Source: Karalla daura | Lineage: Eukaryota > Chordata > Actinopteri > Chaetodontiformes > Leiognathidae | Assembly (NCBI GenBank): GCA_029224185.1 | Contig: CM055205.1 | Coordinates: 9,293,088 to 9,357,087 of the forward strand | DNA length: 64,000 nucleotides | Reading direction: 5' to 3' | In this document: positions 37,121 to 48,600 of the stretch, in pieces | Layout: the number at the start of each line of letters is the position of its first letter | Numbering within the stretch: position 1 is the stretch's first letter | Program-made: the position numbers and the translations under genes | Notes under the pieces: model-generated | What the model saw: the letters and a program-made list of their open reading frames with translations, nothing else | Told to the model about the DNA's origin: nothing | Database searches by the model: none

Positions 37121-37754
37121 ATCCTCATCCCCCTGTTTTGTGTGCACGCCACAGGACTATGAGCTGAACTTTGGGCTGTGGGAGAAGCACGTGGAGAACA
37201 CTTGGCATGGCGGCGTGGCCACCATCGAGTGCCACCCAGGGGCAGAGGTGTGGGGCGTCGTCTGGACTCTGAGCAACGAGAACCTCGCCAGCCTCGACAA
37301 GTGAGTTACCAGAGTGCGCGGCTGTCGGGTCAGCTCAGAGGTTAACACTGACCCGCTCCTCTCTGTGGCTGCTCAGTCAGGAAGGCGTGAACCTGGGGAT
37401 GTACTCTCCTCTGGAGGTTTCCGTGGAGACGGATAAAGGGATGATGATCTGCAGGACTTATCAGATGAATAATTTCCATGCCTGTCCTCCCTCTCCCCAG
37501 TACAAACAGGTAGGTCTGTTGGCACTTTTATCCAACTGGTGTTGTAAAAGCTGTACTAAGGGATAAATAAATGTGGGAAACGTGTTGTATCCAGTATTTT
37601 AATGGCGATCTCGTCGTGTTTTCTTCAGGTGGTGTGTCTGGGTGCGGAGCAGAACGGACTACCGTCAGAGTACCTGAAGAGGCTGGAAGCCATTCAGACC
37701 AACAACTACAGTGGTCCCTCAATCCTCGATCAAATCAGAACTGTCATGAAATAA
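35831..37754 (+). CDS. ggct: Gamma-glutamylcyclotransferase
   Basis: Four exons: 35831-35995, 37155-37300, 37377-37509 and 37629-37754, in frame, 189 residues (human 188). The enzyme turns gamma-glutamyl amino acids into 5-oxoproline and the free amino acid in the cytosolic glutathione cycle. The substrate-binding motif is YFAFGSNLL at residues 27-35 (human has YGSN, so Tyr is Phe here). The expected catalytic glutamate is Glu106 in NQEGV, corresponding to human Glu98. EVWGVVW and PPSPQYK are also conserved. The most upstream ATG gives the human-like length; a second in-frame ATG at 35879 (Met17) is possible. The intron 1 acceptor is preceded by a 34-base poly-C tract. Confidence 0.96.
37087..37120 (+). 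repeat. Poly-C tract of 34 bases in ggct intron 1
   Basis: A homopolymer 34 bp upstream of exon 2. The other strand is a G34 run with strong quadruplex potential. Its length in the assembly is probably inexact. Confidence 0.9.
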
Positions 37755-38007
37755 ATCACTGCACGTTCTTGACTTTGGAAAAAAAAAGCAGCCTCGACAC
37801 AAGGTCCATTTAGTTAGGAGCGGGCGTAAGAAGACAAAGAGCCTAAAAGCGAAAACATAAAATGGGGTCCACTGATCAAAAGGTCCACAAATGATGGACA
37901 GCTTACCTTGACTTTTTGTCAAGTTATGAAGTAACTGTTATAGCTCACGATACAAGCAGTTTGCGAAGCACATTATATCTGCTTCATGCCTGGCTTAACC
38001 AGAAAAT

Positions 38008-38013
38008 AATAAA
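38008..38013 (+). terminator. ggct polyA signal
   Basis: AATAAA about 254 nt downstream of the ggct stop codon. Another AATAAA overlaps the stop region, at 37750-37755. Confidence 0.6.
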
Positions 38014-39722
38014 AGCTTTAATTGCTTTATAATGAAATAATCTAATGAATAATGCACAAAACAGAGGTACAATGTAAAAAAAAAAGTGTAATTTATTAGG
38101 ACTATAGTCTGATGCTCATAAGGTGCATGCATTTAATGAGATGTTTGGCTGGATCCAACACCGCGCCCACACCGACAGGGCTGCACGATATTTTAGAAGG
38201 AGTCATGTTGCTTTTATCATGACGGATTCATCGATTGTGATGAGTCGCGTTTAGGGGAAATTTTCACCGTGGTAAAAAGAGGCGCAAAACTGCTTTTTTT
38301 GGGGGGGTTTATGAAAATCTGCAAAGTTTGGACTCATCAGTCAAAGCTGCTATCAAGCTTATACACTGGAAATATGTTGCTTTCAATTCCACAGTCGCCA
38401 CCATGGAAGGCACATCTCTGTGGCGGGCAGACCAACGTTTCAATCCAGATCTTCTCAGGGGAATATTAAACACTGATGAAACACCTCTGGGCCTGTTATT
38501 GCACTGCCTTTGTTATGCTGAGTTTTCCAGGCCTGTTGCTTAAGAAACATACCCTAGGATGCTTTCACACCTCATTCACCATTTAATTTCTTTATTTCAA
38601 AATGGAAAAATAAAATTAATGAACCATTAAAGCAACAGGAAACCACTTTATTTTTTAACACAGTGGCTTTGAACAGACTGTCTGCCTCTTTAAACATTTC
38701 TGCTCCACTAGGACGTGTAGAAAATCTATCTCGAGTTCAAAGAACAAAATAAAACAACCCAGCCGAGATAGACGTTCACCACCCAGTCACATGTTTAATG
38801 TCATATTGAATCTCTATGCTGTGAATGTCCACGTGTCTATGCAAAGATGTGGACTTGACAATGGCACAAACCTTAATTTCATCTGACAATATAACAAAGG
38901 CTCATGCAAGCCACATTTTAAGTAGAGTGATTAAATGCTTACCCACTCTAGGAAGTCAACGAACCTGTCAACTTCTATACATTCTGTAGGATTTGGCTTC
39001 ACACTCCATTTGTGATGACCAACAGTTTGCCCTTAAACTTTCAATGTAGAGGGAGGAGTAATGGAAGAAATAATTTAAGTGGACCCCATGTGAGCTGGAG
39101 ATAGACTCCAGGACTACTGGGTAGAAATCAGGTAAGATAATGAATGGATGGAAAATCTTCAAAATGACACATAACACAAATAGGTCCAAATACGTGAAAT
39201 AAACACTTTGTAAAGATTTTTAACAATCTATATCAATAAATGCACTCTCCAATGCAGACTTAAGTTTGTCAGTGAAAGCAGCACTTGCGCCTTGGTATTA
39301 GCGAATAAGAGAACTGCAGTTTTGTACCAATGAGCTTAAATAAGGGGTGTGGAGGAGAGGGAAAGCAGCTACAAAAGACCAGATCAGAACAGTGCTTCAG
39401 TGAAGTCAGTAGCCATACCTGGAAGAGAAATTGTAACCAGCTAAACACTGTTACAACTCAACAGTCTGACACCATAACATATCACAGGACAAACAGCTGG
39501 ATCTTCATCATCATGTTCTGAAGGAGCATCACGATGTGGCTCTGCAGATGAGGATACAGGCCACTGATGACACACCCAAGTCAAACAAAGCTCTATTAAT
39601 GGAGGCTACGCTCACAACCTGCCCCTCACCTATAGGAGGAACTCTTGTGCACTGCATCACAGCAGACTTTTAAGTAACCGTTATCACAAAGAGATATCGT
39701 CACAGTTTGTTTGTTTGTTTTT
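38014..39722. other. Convergent intergenic region ggct-adnp2
   Basis: No gene recognised. TTTATT motifs (minus-strand AATAAA) near 38591 and 38650 could be distal polyA signals of adnp2, so part of this stretch may be its 3' UTR. An unassigned, possibly repeat-derived block with short open frames lies at 38200-38545. Confidence 0.4.
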
Positions 39723-39728
39723 TTTATT
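39723..39728 (-). terminator. Proximal polyA signal for adnp2
   Basis: TTTATT on the plus strand reads AATAAA on minus, about 52 nt past the stop. It lies inside a T-rich stretch, so its use is uncertain. Confidence 0.4.
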
Positions 39729-39779
39729 TTTAATAGGGACACGTGTGATATCTGCTCCAGTGCTCTGATGTCTTGGATA

Positions 39780-42700
39780 TCACTCCATCTCCTCCGCCTG
39801 CTCGCCCTCCATCGCCTGACCGTCTGCGCTCTCGTCCATGGGCTCGGCGCCGCCCTCGCCGTCGTCCCTCTGCGTTGGGCTGGCGGGCGGCTGCTCCGCG
39901 GCCTCGTTGCTCTGCCACTCGGGGAAGACCACGTTGTGCTTGACTCTGCTCAGCTCCGCCATGCTGAAGCCGAGCAGCACGGCGGCCGTGTTCCTCTTCA
40001 GGCTCTTCATGCACTTGATGCGCTTCTTGCTGAACAGGCCCGCCACCTCCGACTTGGACAGGGACAGCCTCTTGCATAGCTCCTCCGTCTCCAGCTTGGA
40101 GGCGTACGGGTTGGCGTTGAAGTACTTGGCTATGAAGTCTCTGCGCTCGTCGGCGTCGCGGCGCTCCTGGGCCGAGGGCTCCAGCACCAGCTTCACGCTC
40201 GGGTCGTCCTGCGCCACGGGCTCCGGCGGGGGCTGCATCTTCTCCTGCTCTCGCTTGCGGCGGATGGCCGCTCTCTGCTCCCGCTCCCGTTTGTTGGCCT
40301 CCATGGCATCCCTCAGCGCCGCCTCCAGCCTCTTCTTGGACAGGATCTCCGCCTCGCTCTCCTTGGCCTGAGCCGCCGGTGCAGCTTGAGCCACTGGAGC
40401 CGGGGCGATGGGTGGTTTGACGGCCAGGCGGGGCACTTGAATAAAGTAGAGTCCTGACGGCTGAGTGATCTGCGGGGCTGGCTTGGGGGGCGGCAGTGCT
40501 GTTACGGTCACTTTCGGGACTACGGGTTGTTGCTGTTGCTGTTGTTGTTGATGTTGCTGTTGTTGTTGTTGTTGTTGTTGTTGTTGATGGTGCTGCTGCT
40601 GCTGCTGTTGATGGTGCTGTTGCTGCTGATGTTGCTGCTTAGGCGAACACCTGCACCGCTGGATGTGGAGCATGACGGCCTGCTGCGTGACCTTCCCCGT
40701 GTACACACCGTTGCAGTATATGCACTTGAAAGCCTCGGTCTTGAGGATGGCGTGAATGGTGGGCGCCACAAAGTGTTTCTGTTTGAGGTGCTCCAGGTGT
40801 TTGGACTCGCTGTGGAACTTCTCGTCGCAGAAGGGGCAGTACGAGCTGTTGATTTTCACGGGGGCCGGGCAGATCTCGGGCTGGCTGCTGGGCTGCAGCT
40901 TGAAGAAGATCAGGTCGAGGGAGCTGGTGACCAGCGCCAGGTTGACCTCGCCCTCCCCGAGGATCTCTTTGGGTGCCGTGGTGTGGACGTCAAAGTACGG
41001 GAACAGGATCCCCCCCACGCCCTTTGAGTAAATCCTGTACTTCTGCCTCAGGAAATCACAGTATCCTTTGCTTGTCGGATTGTGCATCTTCACGTGTTCC
41101 GCCAGCTGTTTTATGGAGAAGAACAACGCCGAGCAGTACAAACAGTTAAGGCCATGTAGCAGGTGCTGGAAGACGCTTTTTTCGGAGAGCAGCATTTTGC
41201 AGGTGAGACACTTGACAGTTTTATCGGGCATCTTCTTCAGAAACGCAGCTCGCGCGGCCACGCTCTCCGACTTGGGGGCGTTGGTCTTGGTCTGGTGCGC
41301 CACCTCCGTGTGCATGTCGAAGACGTTGGCGGGGAAGAGCTCGTTGCAGAGGGGACACGTGATCCACTTCTTGGTCTGTGGCGAGGAGTTGGCGGTCTGC
41401 TCCACCGGCTTGAGTGGCGTGCCGCTGCCGCCGCCGCCGCCGCTCTGGGACGCCGGCACGGCCACGGGCAGCGGCGCGAAGGTGTACGTGGGCATACCGT
41501 TGAGCTTGTTGCCCGTGGGGATGAGGTGGCTCAGCAGGGACTGGGAGGTCAGCATGGTGCCCTGCAGGGCCACCTGGTTGGCCGGGGCCGTCTGCGCCAC
41601 CACGGCGGGCTTGGGCGCGGCTCCGGGCGCCAGCGCCACGCTGGCCTGGATGCCCGGCGGTAGAACGATCTGCGGCGTCTGCTGCACGTGCAGCGGCGGC
41701 TGGACGGCGGCGGGGGCGAGCGTCACCGGTGCCTGCTTCAGGGACACGTTGGACACGGTGGGGAGCTGCATGACGGGCGAGCCCTGGGGCAGGGCGCTGC
41801 GGAGGGCTATGGTGGCGCCGGGCTGCAGCAGCCCTTTGGCCTCGGCGCTGGCCAGCTGCACCAGCGCCGAGGCTTGAGGAGGAAGAAACGCTTGGTTGGT
41901 TCCCGGGGCGCAGATCAGGGTCGCGTTGTTTGCCGTCCCTTGTAACTGCTGCAAGGCCACCACAGTCCCAGAAGGTTGGCCGTTACTCGGTAAAACCAAG
42001 GAGTTGCCTTTGAACATTTGAGGTTGGTTCGGTTTAGGTGCTATACTGGGGAATGTCACGAACACGCCGTTCCCGTTGGGGGCTGCCTTAACGTTCTTGT
42101 TCTCCATCAACATGTGCTGCACTTTCGCGCTGACCGCGTAGTGCGTGGGCTCGACCAGCATGTGGTGCAACATTTGGTCCAGCGTCCCAGTGTTCAACTT
42201 GCACACTTTACAGCAGTAGATCTTGACGGCGGTGTTGCCGTGCGTGTTTATCCTATAGCCGATGTACTGCTCCGCCACGCCCTCCAGGTGCTTGAGGATG
42301 ATGTGCTTCTTTATTGCAAAGATGGAACAGTTTGGGAAGCCACACCTGCGACACTGATACCGCTCGTTCCCGGTGGGGGCGGGCAGGAGCGCCTCCCTCT
42401 GGGGCTGTGTGAGCGGATGTGCGAGCGTAGGCGTGAGTGTTTGTGACAGGGGCTTGGAATGGAAGAACAGCATGTGCCTCTTGACCACCTTGGGGTGGCC
42501 GATGAAGAGGCACTTGGAGCAGGGGGTGAGCGCGCAGACCCTCTGCAGGTACGTGTGGCAGCGGGACACATGGCTCCTGAAGTTGTAGATGTTGTGTGAG
42601 GAGTACTTGCACAGGGTGCAGCAGAGAGCTCGAGACCGGTAGGGCCACTGCATCAAACAAGAGAAGAAATATTTCAGTCACATTCAGCAAAAGTAAATCA

Positions 42701-44730
42701 CTACATTTCATGTTGTCAACAATATTTGAGCGTCATGTCCACCTTTTTCTGTGGTTTGCCACTGTATCGAATGGTGAAATCAACCCAGTCTGTATCCTGA
42801 AAGGCCTCCTCTTCTCCTTCAGTGTTGTTGTCCGCGTCTTCCTTGATGCTCTGCAGAGTAAACACAACACAAACAAACTTGTAACTTCTCAATGACGGTC
42901 TGTACAAAGTTAGCAGTAAAAAGGGGCCGTATTCACAAGTCAGTCCATGTTAAGGCCCACACACACACACACTTTGGGGACATAAAAGTCTCCAATCAAC
43001 CTAAACATGCATGTTTTTGAGCTGTGAGAAGAACAGGAGTACCTGGAGAAATCCCACACACTCTATGTGCAAACTGCCCAGAGGCCCCCTGCCTCACCCA
43101 GGAGCCCAACCCAGGTCCTTCTGGCCATGAGGGCAAAACATTATCTAGTATGAATCTATCACATGTGTGAGTTATCACGTCATCAAGTCCATGATAACTG
43201 CAGAACAATAAAACAAAATGTCCAACAGTTTTTGTTGAAATGGTACTTGGGTCAACTGTATAGACATACATCAGTCTGGACATTTCATTTGTCCAAACAA
43301 ACTAAGCACTGCTGTGATAGACAGTTCTGTCTCTCAACACGATACTTGATATGAAACCACAGTGTATCCAAAATATATGAAAAAAACTCTGACACGCCAA
43401 ATTCAAAATATCCAGAAGCAACTTTTCATATGATGCCACAACAGCCAATTGTTGCCATAGCAACCGTAGACTTAACCCCCCCCCCGCAGGCCAGAGGTGT
43501 GCCGCATAAAATACACAAGACGCACCTCAGCCCAGGTGCTTGGTGACCACTGAGTCACACACAGATGCCACTGCTGCCAAAGCAGCACACAGTCACAGCT
43601 GTATGGTACACATTACATGGGACAGGCAGAGGCTGGCTGAGAGGCCTCTCTTTAATAACAGCCATGCACAGATCCATGCTGGTCCACCCCATCCTCAGAG
43701 GAAGCTTCTGGCCCAGGAGCTGCATCGTGACATGTTCTGTTCAATGTCGCTGTGCTGACATCTTAGTGGCTCGAAAGATTTGGAGCAATGTGGAAAAAAC
43801 ATGGTTTGGTGCGTCTCTCCTCTGTGCTATTCTTCAAATGTGACTGTTGGCTTTTTATTCAACAAATCAAATCATTACATCACATAACATCTTACCGATC
43901 ACATCAATCTGCACTGGCATCACAAACAACACAGTCAATAAGCACGCACGATTTATGACATTAACCAGTGATTAGTTAATGTAATAAAAAACGAAAAACC
44001 ATCCCTACGCTGTGAGAAGATTGGCCGACTGGCAGACAGATGCCTGAACTTGCATGTTTCCCCTGGGTTTCTCACACACTTGTCACTCACATGGTGTATT
44101 CCCTGCCTGCGCCCCATACATGCCCTCCGCCACCATTAAAGTACAAAGAAGGGAGGATATTGGATGGATTTGTTCACTACAGGGATCAACTACAAGAATG
44201 TCCATGACATTATCAACATTTGTGTTCAAATTAGGACCTGCAGTGACAGGCCTCACCTTAGGAGGCGATGTCACAGCCTGTACTGGGCATCATAACGCCA
44301 CAGCCAATCAATGATAATATTGTTTGGCAACATTTTTCCCCCAATCGTTTTCATCAATTTAAATTGATCTCTCTCTGTGTTTTACACAGTGGTTACTTTT
44401 TTCCAGAATCCGGGTCACATTAACAGTCACAGTGGAAAGTTTCAGACAGACACACTGATGCTATACGCATCTCATCATGTGTCTGTGACACATGTGCGTC
44501 TGTGCACATGCAATGATGTACTGCTTGCAGCTTTTGGGAGAGTGTGCTCAAAGTTTGTTTGTGTATTTTGTTAATTTTGTGTTATCTTTAATAATTCCAC
44601 TATTCTCCAAGTTCCAACATACCTCCAGATACTTCTGACAGTCCTCCAAGCCGATATCACTTAGGACATTCTTAACAGCCTTCCGTGCCTTCCGGATCTT
44701 CTCAAGATTTCCGACAGGAACCTGATACAT
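39780..44730 (-). CDS. adnp2: ADNP2-like zinc-finger/homeobox protein
   Basis: Three coding exons on minus: 44730-44623, 42850-42743 and 42647-39780, all phase 0, 1027 residues (human ADNP2 about 1131). The start MYQVPVGNLEKIRKA matches the ADNP-family N-terminus, and SDIGLEDCQ follows. C2H2-type fingers begin at about residues 82, 115, 170, 217, 503 and 680, with further cysteine pairs near 545-575 and 713. LIPTGNKLNGMPTYTFAP and CPLCNELFPANV are shared with ADNP2 rather than ADNP. A Gln/His tract lies at about 736-778, and a homeodomain at about 903-958, followed by LLGFSMAELSRVKH, another family signature. ADNP proteins are nuclear chromatin regulators. The bulk of the protein lies in one last exon, as usual for this family. 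A duplicate (adnp2a/b) label cannot be decided. Confidence 0.92.
40529..40655 (-). repeat. CAG/CAA/CAC tract encoding Gln/His in adnp2
   Basis: A mostly (CAA)/(CAG) coding repeat with interspersed His codons, about 42 codons. Mixed codons suggest an old, fairly stable tract. Confidence 0.9.
42940..43140 (-). repeat. SINE fragment in an adnp2 intron
   Basis: On the minus strand it reads the SINE modules in order: a degenerate head, GGGATTTCTCCAGGTACTCC, CAAAAACATGCATGTTTAGG, then TTGATTGGAGACTTTTATG. Confidence 0.6.
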
Positions 44731-44884
44731 TATTCCTCACAAACCTTGAAAAAGGAAAAAAAGAAATTCCATGTGACACAGCAATGAAACAGTTTTGCCT
44801 TACAAAAACAGTGATTTACAACATTTGTTCTCAATTCCAACTCATCTGTTTTGTAAAGACAGAACTGGCTCTTCACTTGAGTGA

Positions 44885-44975
44885 TTTAGTTAATGCCAGG
44901 GCGACACAGTGGGTTAGTGAATAATTTCAATCTATCCATCTATCCATCCATCTACCTATCTATCCATCTAGTTTC
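44885..44975 (+). repeat. SINE-head fragment with (ATCC)n tail
   Basis: GGGCGACACAGTGGGTTAGTG resembles the tRNA-like head of the SINE family. It is followed directly by a CTATCCATC array. Confidence 0.5.
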
Positions 44976-45164
44976 TACTGTTGTTGATGCTTTATGCTGT
45001 TTTATGAGTGTATGAGATGAAACGATGATGCTTGTAATCTGGTGTCTGTGGTGTGTGTGTGTGTGTGTGTGAGAGAGTGTGCTTGTGTGGAGACTATTCT
45101 TTCTTATCCTTGCATAAGTATATCTTGTTGTGCTAAACAGCATGATAACAATAAAGTGAAGTGA

Positions 45165-45310
45165 TTTGATGCCTCTGAGCTACAATGTCCCCCAAGGTTC
45201 GAAACCCCAGTTTCACGTAGGGGACACAGGCCAATCTATGTCTCCTACAGTGTGTGTCGGTTTCCTCGTTTTGGTTGATCAGCCCAATTTTGCAGGAACC
45301 CAAAACACAC
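45165..45310 (+). repeat. Degenerate SINE copy
   Basis: It has a B-box-like GGTTCGAAACCCC near 45197-45209 and the later CTACAGTGTGTGTCGGTTTCC module. Confidence 0.5.
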
Positions 45311-46033
45311 CACAAAAATCAGCCAGACTTTGATTTTGACATGAATAAATAAAATAGGTATTATAATATGAAATAAATTCTCACGATGATGAACAATAAT
45401 AAAAAGACAAATGGTGTGAATGATTGTTTACTTCGACCTAGTGTGGTCCCGATAACATTTTGTGCTGGTACCGCATGATTTGATACTTTTTGATACTAGT
45501 ATCCAAAAGGGAGAAGACAAAAGTGTTATTATTGGATTTAAATGAATAAAAAACCCTAAAATTATAACATGAGTTATGACAATCACATGAAGGTGATACA
45601 TTTGCCATAATTAGAGAAACATAACCTTGACACCCTGTAGGACTTTGTGCACCCAGTTTATCCATAGTTAAAAAGACACTGCAGCTGCCATTCTCTCGCC
45701 CATCTCTCTCTCTCTCTCCCCCTACTTTGCTGCTCCAAGTAACTACACTCACTCGCATTGGCTCAACACATTACACATCACTACTGCCAGCAGTTTCAAA
45801 AAAGTTTTCCAAAAGTACAGTTTCTATTTTCAAACGCAGTGCAGTATAGTTTTAAATGCTTATTTAGTGCCAGTCTGCTGAACAAGCCTATGTTAACCTA
45901 CAAACCACACATATTCCAGCCATACAATTGGTTGATTGGTTGATTCCAATTGTATGTCATAACATCGATGAATGAAACCTATCAGTAATACCAGTAACAG
46001 TCTGTATGAAAATCGCGATTAATATGTTAGCAA

Positions 46034-46060
46034 CCCCCCCCCCCCCCCCCCCCCCCCCCC
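46034..46060 (+). repeat. Poly-C tract of 27 bases
   Basis: A pure homopolymer in adnp2 intron 1 or intergenic sequence. It is mutation-prone and of uncertain length. Confidence 0.9.
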
Positions 46061-46189
46061 ATTCCTCCAGGTTACCTATTGAGGGAGTATGTGGCATATG
46101 GGCATAAGCAGACGTCCATGACATCACTGTGTACTAAGTGGGTAAGACAATGTCTGGATCGTATGCAACATTTACATTCTTCACAAATA

Positions 46190-47300
46190 TTATAAAATGC
46201 GAAATTATGCTAATTTGGGAAGCTAACGAAAAACAGACCTAAAATACCTACTGCATCTTAATTTATACATAACTCACCAAAAATGTATAAAAGCGTGAAC
46301 ATTAGCTCTAGTATAACAAGTAGCATCAGGTGTGCTGGTCATGTGAGGCTCTGCAGGAAGGCAGCCATTTTGAACTCATCAGAAGAGCACCACCTCCTGC
46401 ACTGCACCTACAATCCACTAGGGGGCAGTTGACATTCATCCCCATGCACCAGGTGAACTGACACATAATTCTTCACAAAGCTTGAAATTTATATACAAAT
46501 ACTAATGGAACATAGCATTAGAAACAGTAATTGTTGGTTTACAGGTTCACTGCAATACAACACAACCAAAGTACACCGCAACATTTGCAAAACTGTGCAC
46601 TCAAACTCTACTCAATTGTTTTGTTACAACTGAACTGCTTCCTTAGTTGAATAATTGCAAATGCCATCGTAAAAGGTGTATTGATCAATAGCGCTGTCAC
46701 TTCACAGCAAGAAGGTCCCAGGTTCAAATCCCACTCAGACCAAGGCCCATTCTTTAGTTTAGCCACTGTGTAGTTGGCATGTCCTCCCTACTGTGTGGGC
46801 TCTCAACGCATACTTCACACGCAGTCCAAAATCATGCATGTTTAGGTCAATTATGGACTCCAAACCTCCCCTGGATGTGTATGAGACAATGCTGTGTGTG
46901 CCCTGTGATGTACTGGTGACCTGTATAGGCGCTATTCCCTGCCTTCCCAGCAAACAACAAAACATGCCCAACAATGAAATAAAACAAAACAAATATTGCA
47001 CTAAATCATGGCTGACTTCTAATAATGTGAGGGATCAAGATCATTAAGACGCGTCGATGACTTAAAAACATGTGAGAATTCATCAATGATGCTAATTTGG
47101 AAACCATAGAAAAATTGACCTACTGTATCACATCTGACATGTATCTCACAAAAGATGCATTCAAGGATACATTTAAAATCTAGAATAACAGGAAGGCTTG
47201 CAGGTCATGTGAGGTTCACCAGGAAGGCAGACATTTTGAATTTGGCAGAAGCGCACCACCTCCTGTGATCCGCTAGGGGGCGTTTAACGTGCGTCAGCTT
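46190..47300. repeat. Direct repeat pair (about 46190-46440 and 47080-47300)
   Basis: Two diverged copies share, in order, a GCTAATTTGG start, an ACCTA block, a TCACAAAA block, GGTCATGTGAGG, AGGAAGGCAG, CATTTTGAA, GCACCACCTCCTG and CGCTAGGGGGC. They are about 0.9 kb apart in the same direction, with a SINE copy between them. The family is unknown. Confidence 0.65.
46680..46960 (+). repeat. Most complete tRNA-derived SINE copy
   Basis: It contains an A-box-like region, CAAGAAGGTCCCAGG, and the B-box GGTTCAAATCC at about 46723-46733. The body follows: the CTCTCAACGCATACTTC block, CAGTCCAAAATCATGCATG, CCTCCCCTGGATGTGTATG and the CTGTGATGTACTGGTGACC block. It serves as the reference for the other fragments in the window. 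Confidence 0.75.
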
Positions 47301-47809
47301 TTGACAGATTTTTTGGTCATGACGCAGAGGCCTCAAAAAACGGAAATATGAAGGAGATCGGGAAACAGACATGACTGCATCTGTACATTAGCCAACCACA
47401 AGTGGCCAAACTGGAGACGGGGCACAAAACAGCACTTAGTAGTGGTCAGTCAATATAATGTCTGCAGTGTCTGTACTGACAGGCCAGAATACACTTTCAC
47501 TATTGTTATTCTGCTGACAAATGAAGTTATCAAATGTTTTACTATTAGCAAGGCTGAATACAAGATATTACAGTAAAAAGGCAGCAGGAACACTGAGCAG
47601 CACAGAGACGGAGCTCAGGACACTTTGCCATATGACAAGACAGCAGCAGAAGCATCACTGCACATCCTGTGTTAAATGGCAATGTGCAACAGCTGATTTC
47701 ACTCTCACGCTGACTGAATGTAAATCACATGTGATTACGAGGCGGCTGGCAAAAGTTTGCCACACTACACACAGTGTTTTGACTTTGACCTAAAAACACG
47801 TACAACCAA

Positions 47810-48150
47810 GTTTATTTATGCAAAACCAGCTGTATGACCTACACGCGTCAACACGTCTCTAGGAGAAGTTTAAAACTCTAAACTGTGTGTTTTGATTCTG
47901 AACTACCCACCTAAAACCCCACACAACTAGACACATGCATGCCAAAACTGCTGTGTGTAGGCAGACACACATTTCTATGTATGCACGTGTGTATATATAT
48001 ATACACGTGTGTCAATGTATGCATGGATGAAAAGTTTAAGACTCTATGCTGTGTGATTCGGATGGAACCACTTATCTAAGACCGTACAGAACCAAATCCA
48101 TGCAGGTTATAACTGCTGTATATATGCACTTGTGTGTGTACATATACATG
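47810..48150. repeat. Degenerate tandem repeat with a perfect hairpin
   Basis: A unit of about 165-170 bp is repeated: GTTTAAAACTCTAAACTGTGTG near 47868 against GTTTAAGACTCTATGCTGTGTG near 48032. An earlier partial unit lies near 47810. Between them, 47983-48012 forms a perfect palindrome of CACGTGTGTA and its complement around alternating TA. Confidence 0.6.
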
Positions 48151-48241
48151 TATACATGTCTGCTCTCACTGGGGCTCCTGTTAGCTGCAGCCTGCTGCCC
48201 CTCCTACATGATGCCCACAGCTTCCTCCAACACACATTTAC

Positions 48242-48600
48242 CTCGTTTAATCTCCGCTGTAGGTTGTCGTTAGTTGTCGCTGTGCCTCCCTCCGACACGG
48301 TTGAAAGGTGTTCACTTCCACCGGCCTCACAACTGTGTCTGTGTGTGTGTGTGTATACGTGTGTGTGCGCGTGTGTGTGTGTGTGTGTGTATCGGTAAAA
48401 GCTGCGTCTGCTCCCCAGCTCCGCACACACTCACACGCGCTCAGACACCACGCAGCATCCTCTGCCTGCTCACAGTCTGCAGGACGAGGTCCGGTCTAAA
48501 AGGGGATGTTGCCGAGTCCCTCTCCGTGGACAAGTTATTTTGTATATTTTTGGTCCTCTGCTTTTGTCCCTTTCTTCTCCTGTTGAGGAAAAAATGGCGC
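48242..48600 (-). promoter_or_regulatory. Possible adnp2 promoter and non-coding exon 1
   Basis: A good minus-strand donor (GAG|GTAAAT) ends at 48242, and the sequence upstream is more GC-rich than its surroundings. It includes an AAAATGGCGC YY1-like site near 48590. This would place adnp2 exon 1 about 3.5 kb before the coding start. It is inferred from position; no direct proof. Confidence 0.4.

Noticed and set aside
38200..38545. Possible transposase remnant
   Set aside because: Short broken frames gave a vague impression of a mariner-like fragment, but no catalytic motif or terminal repeat was found.
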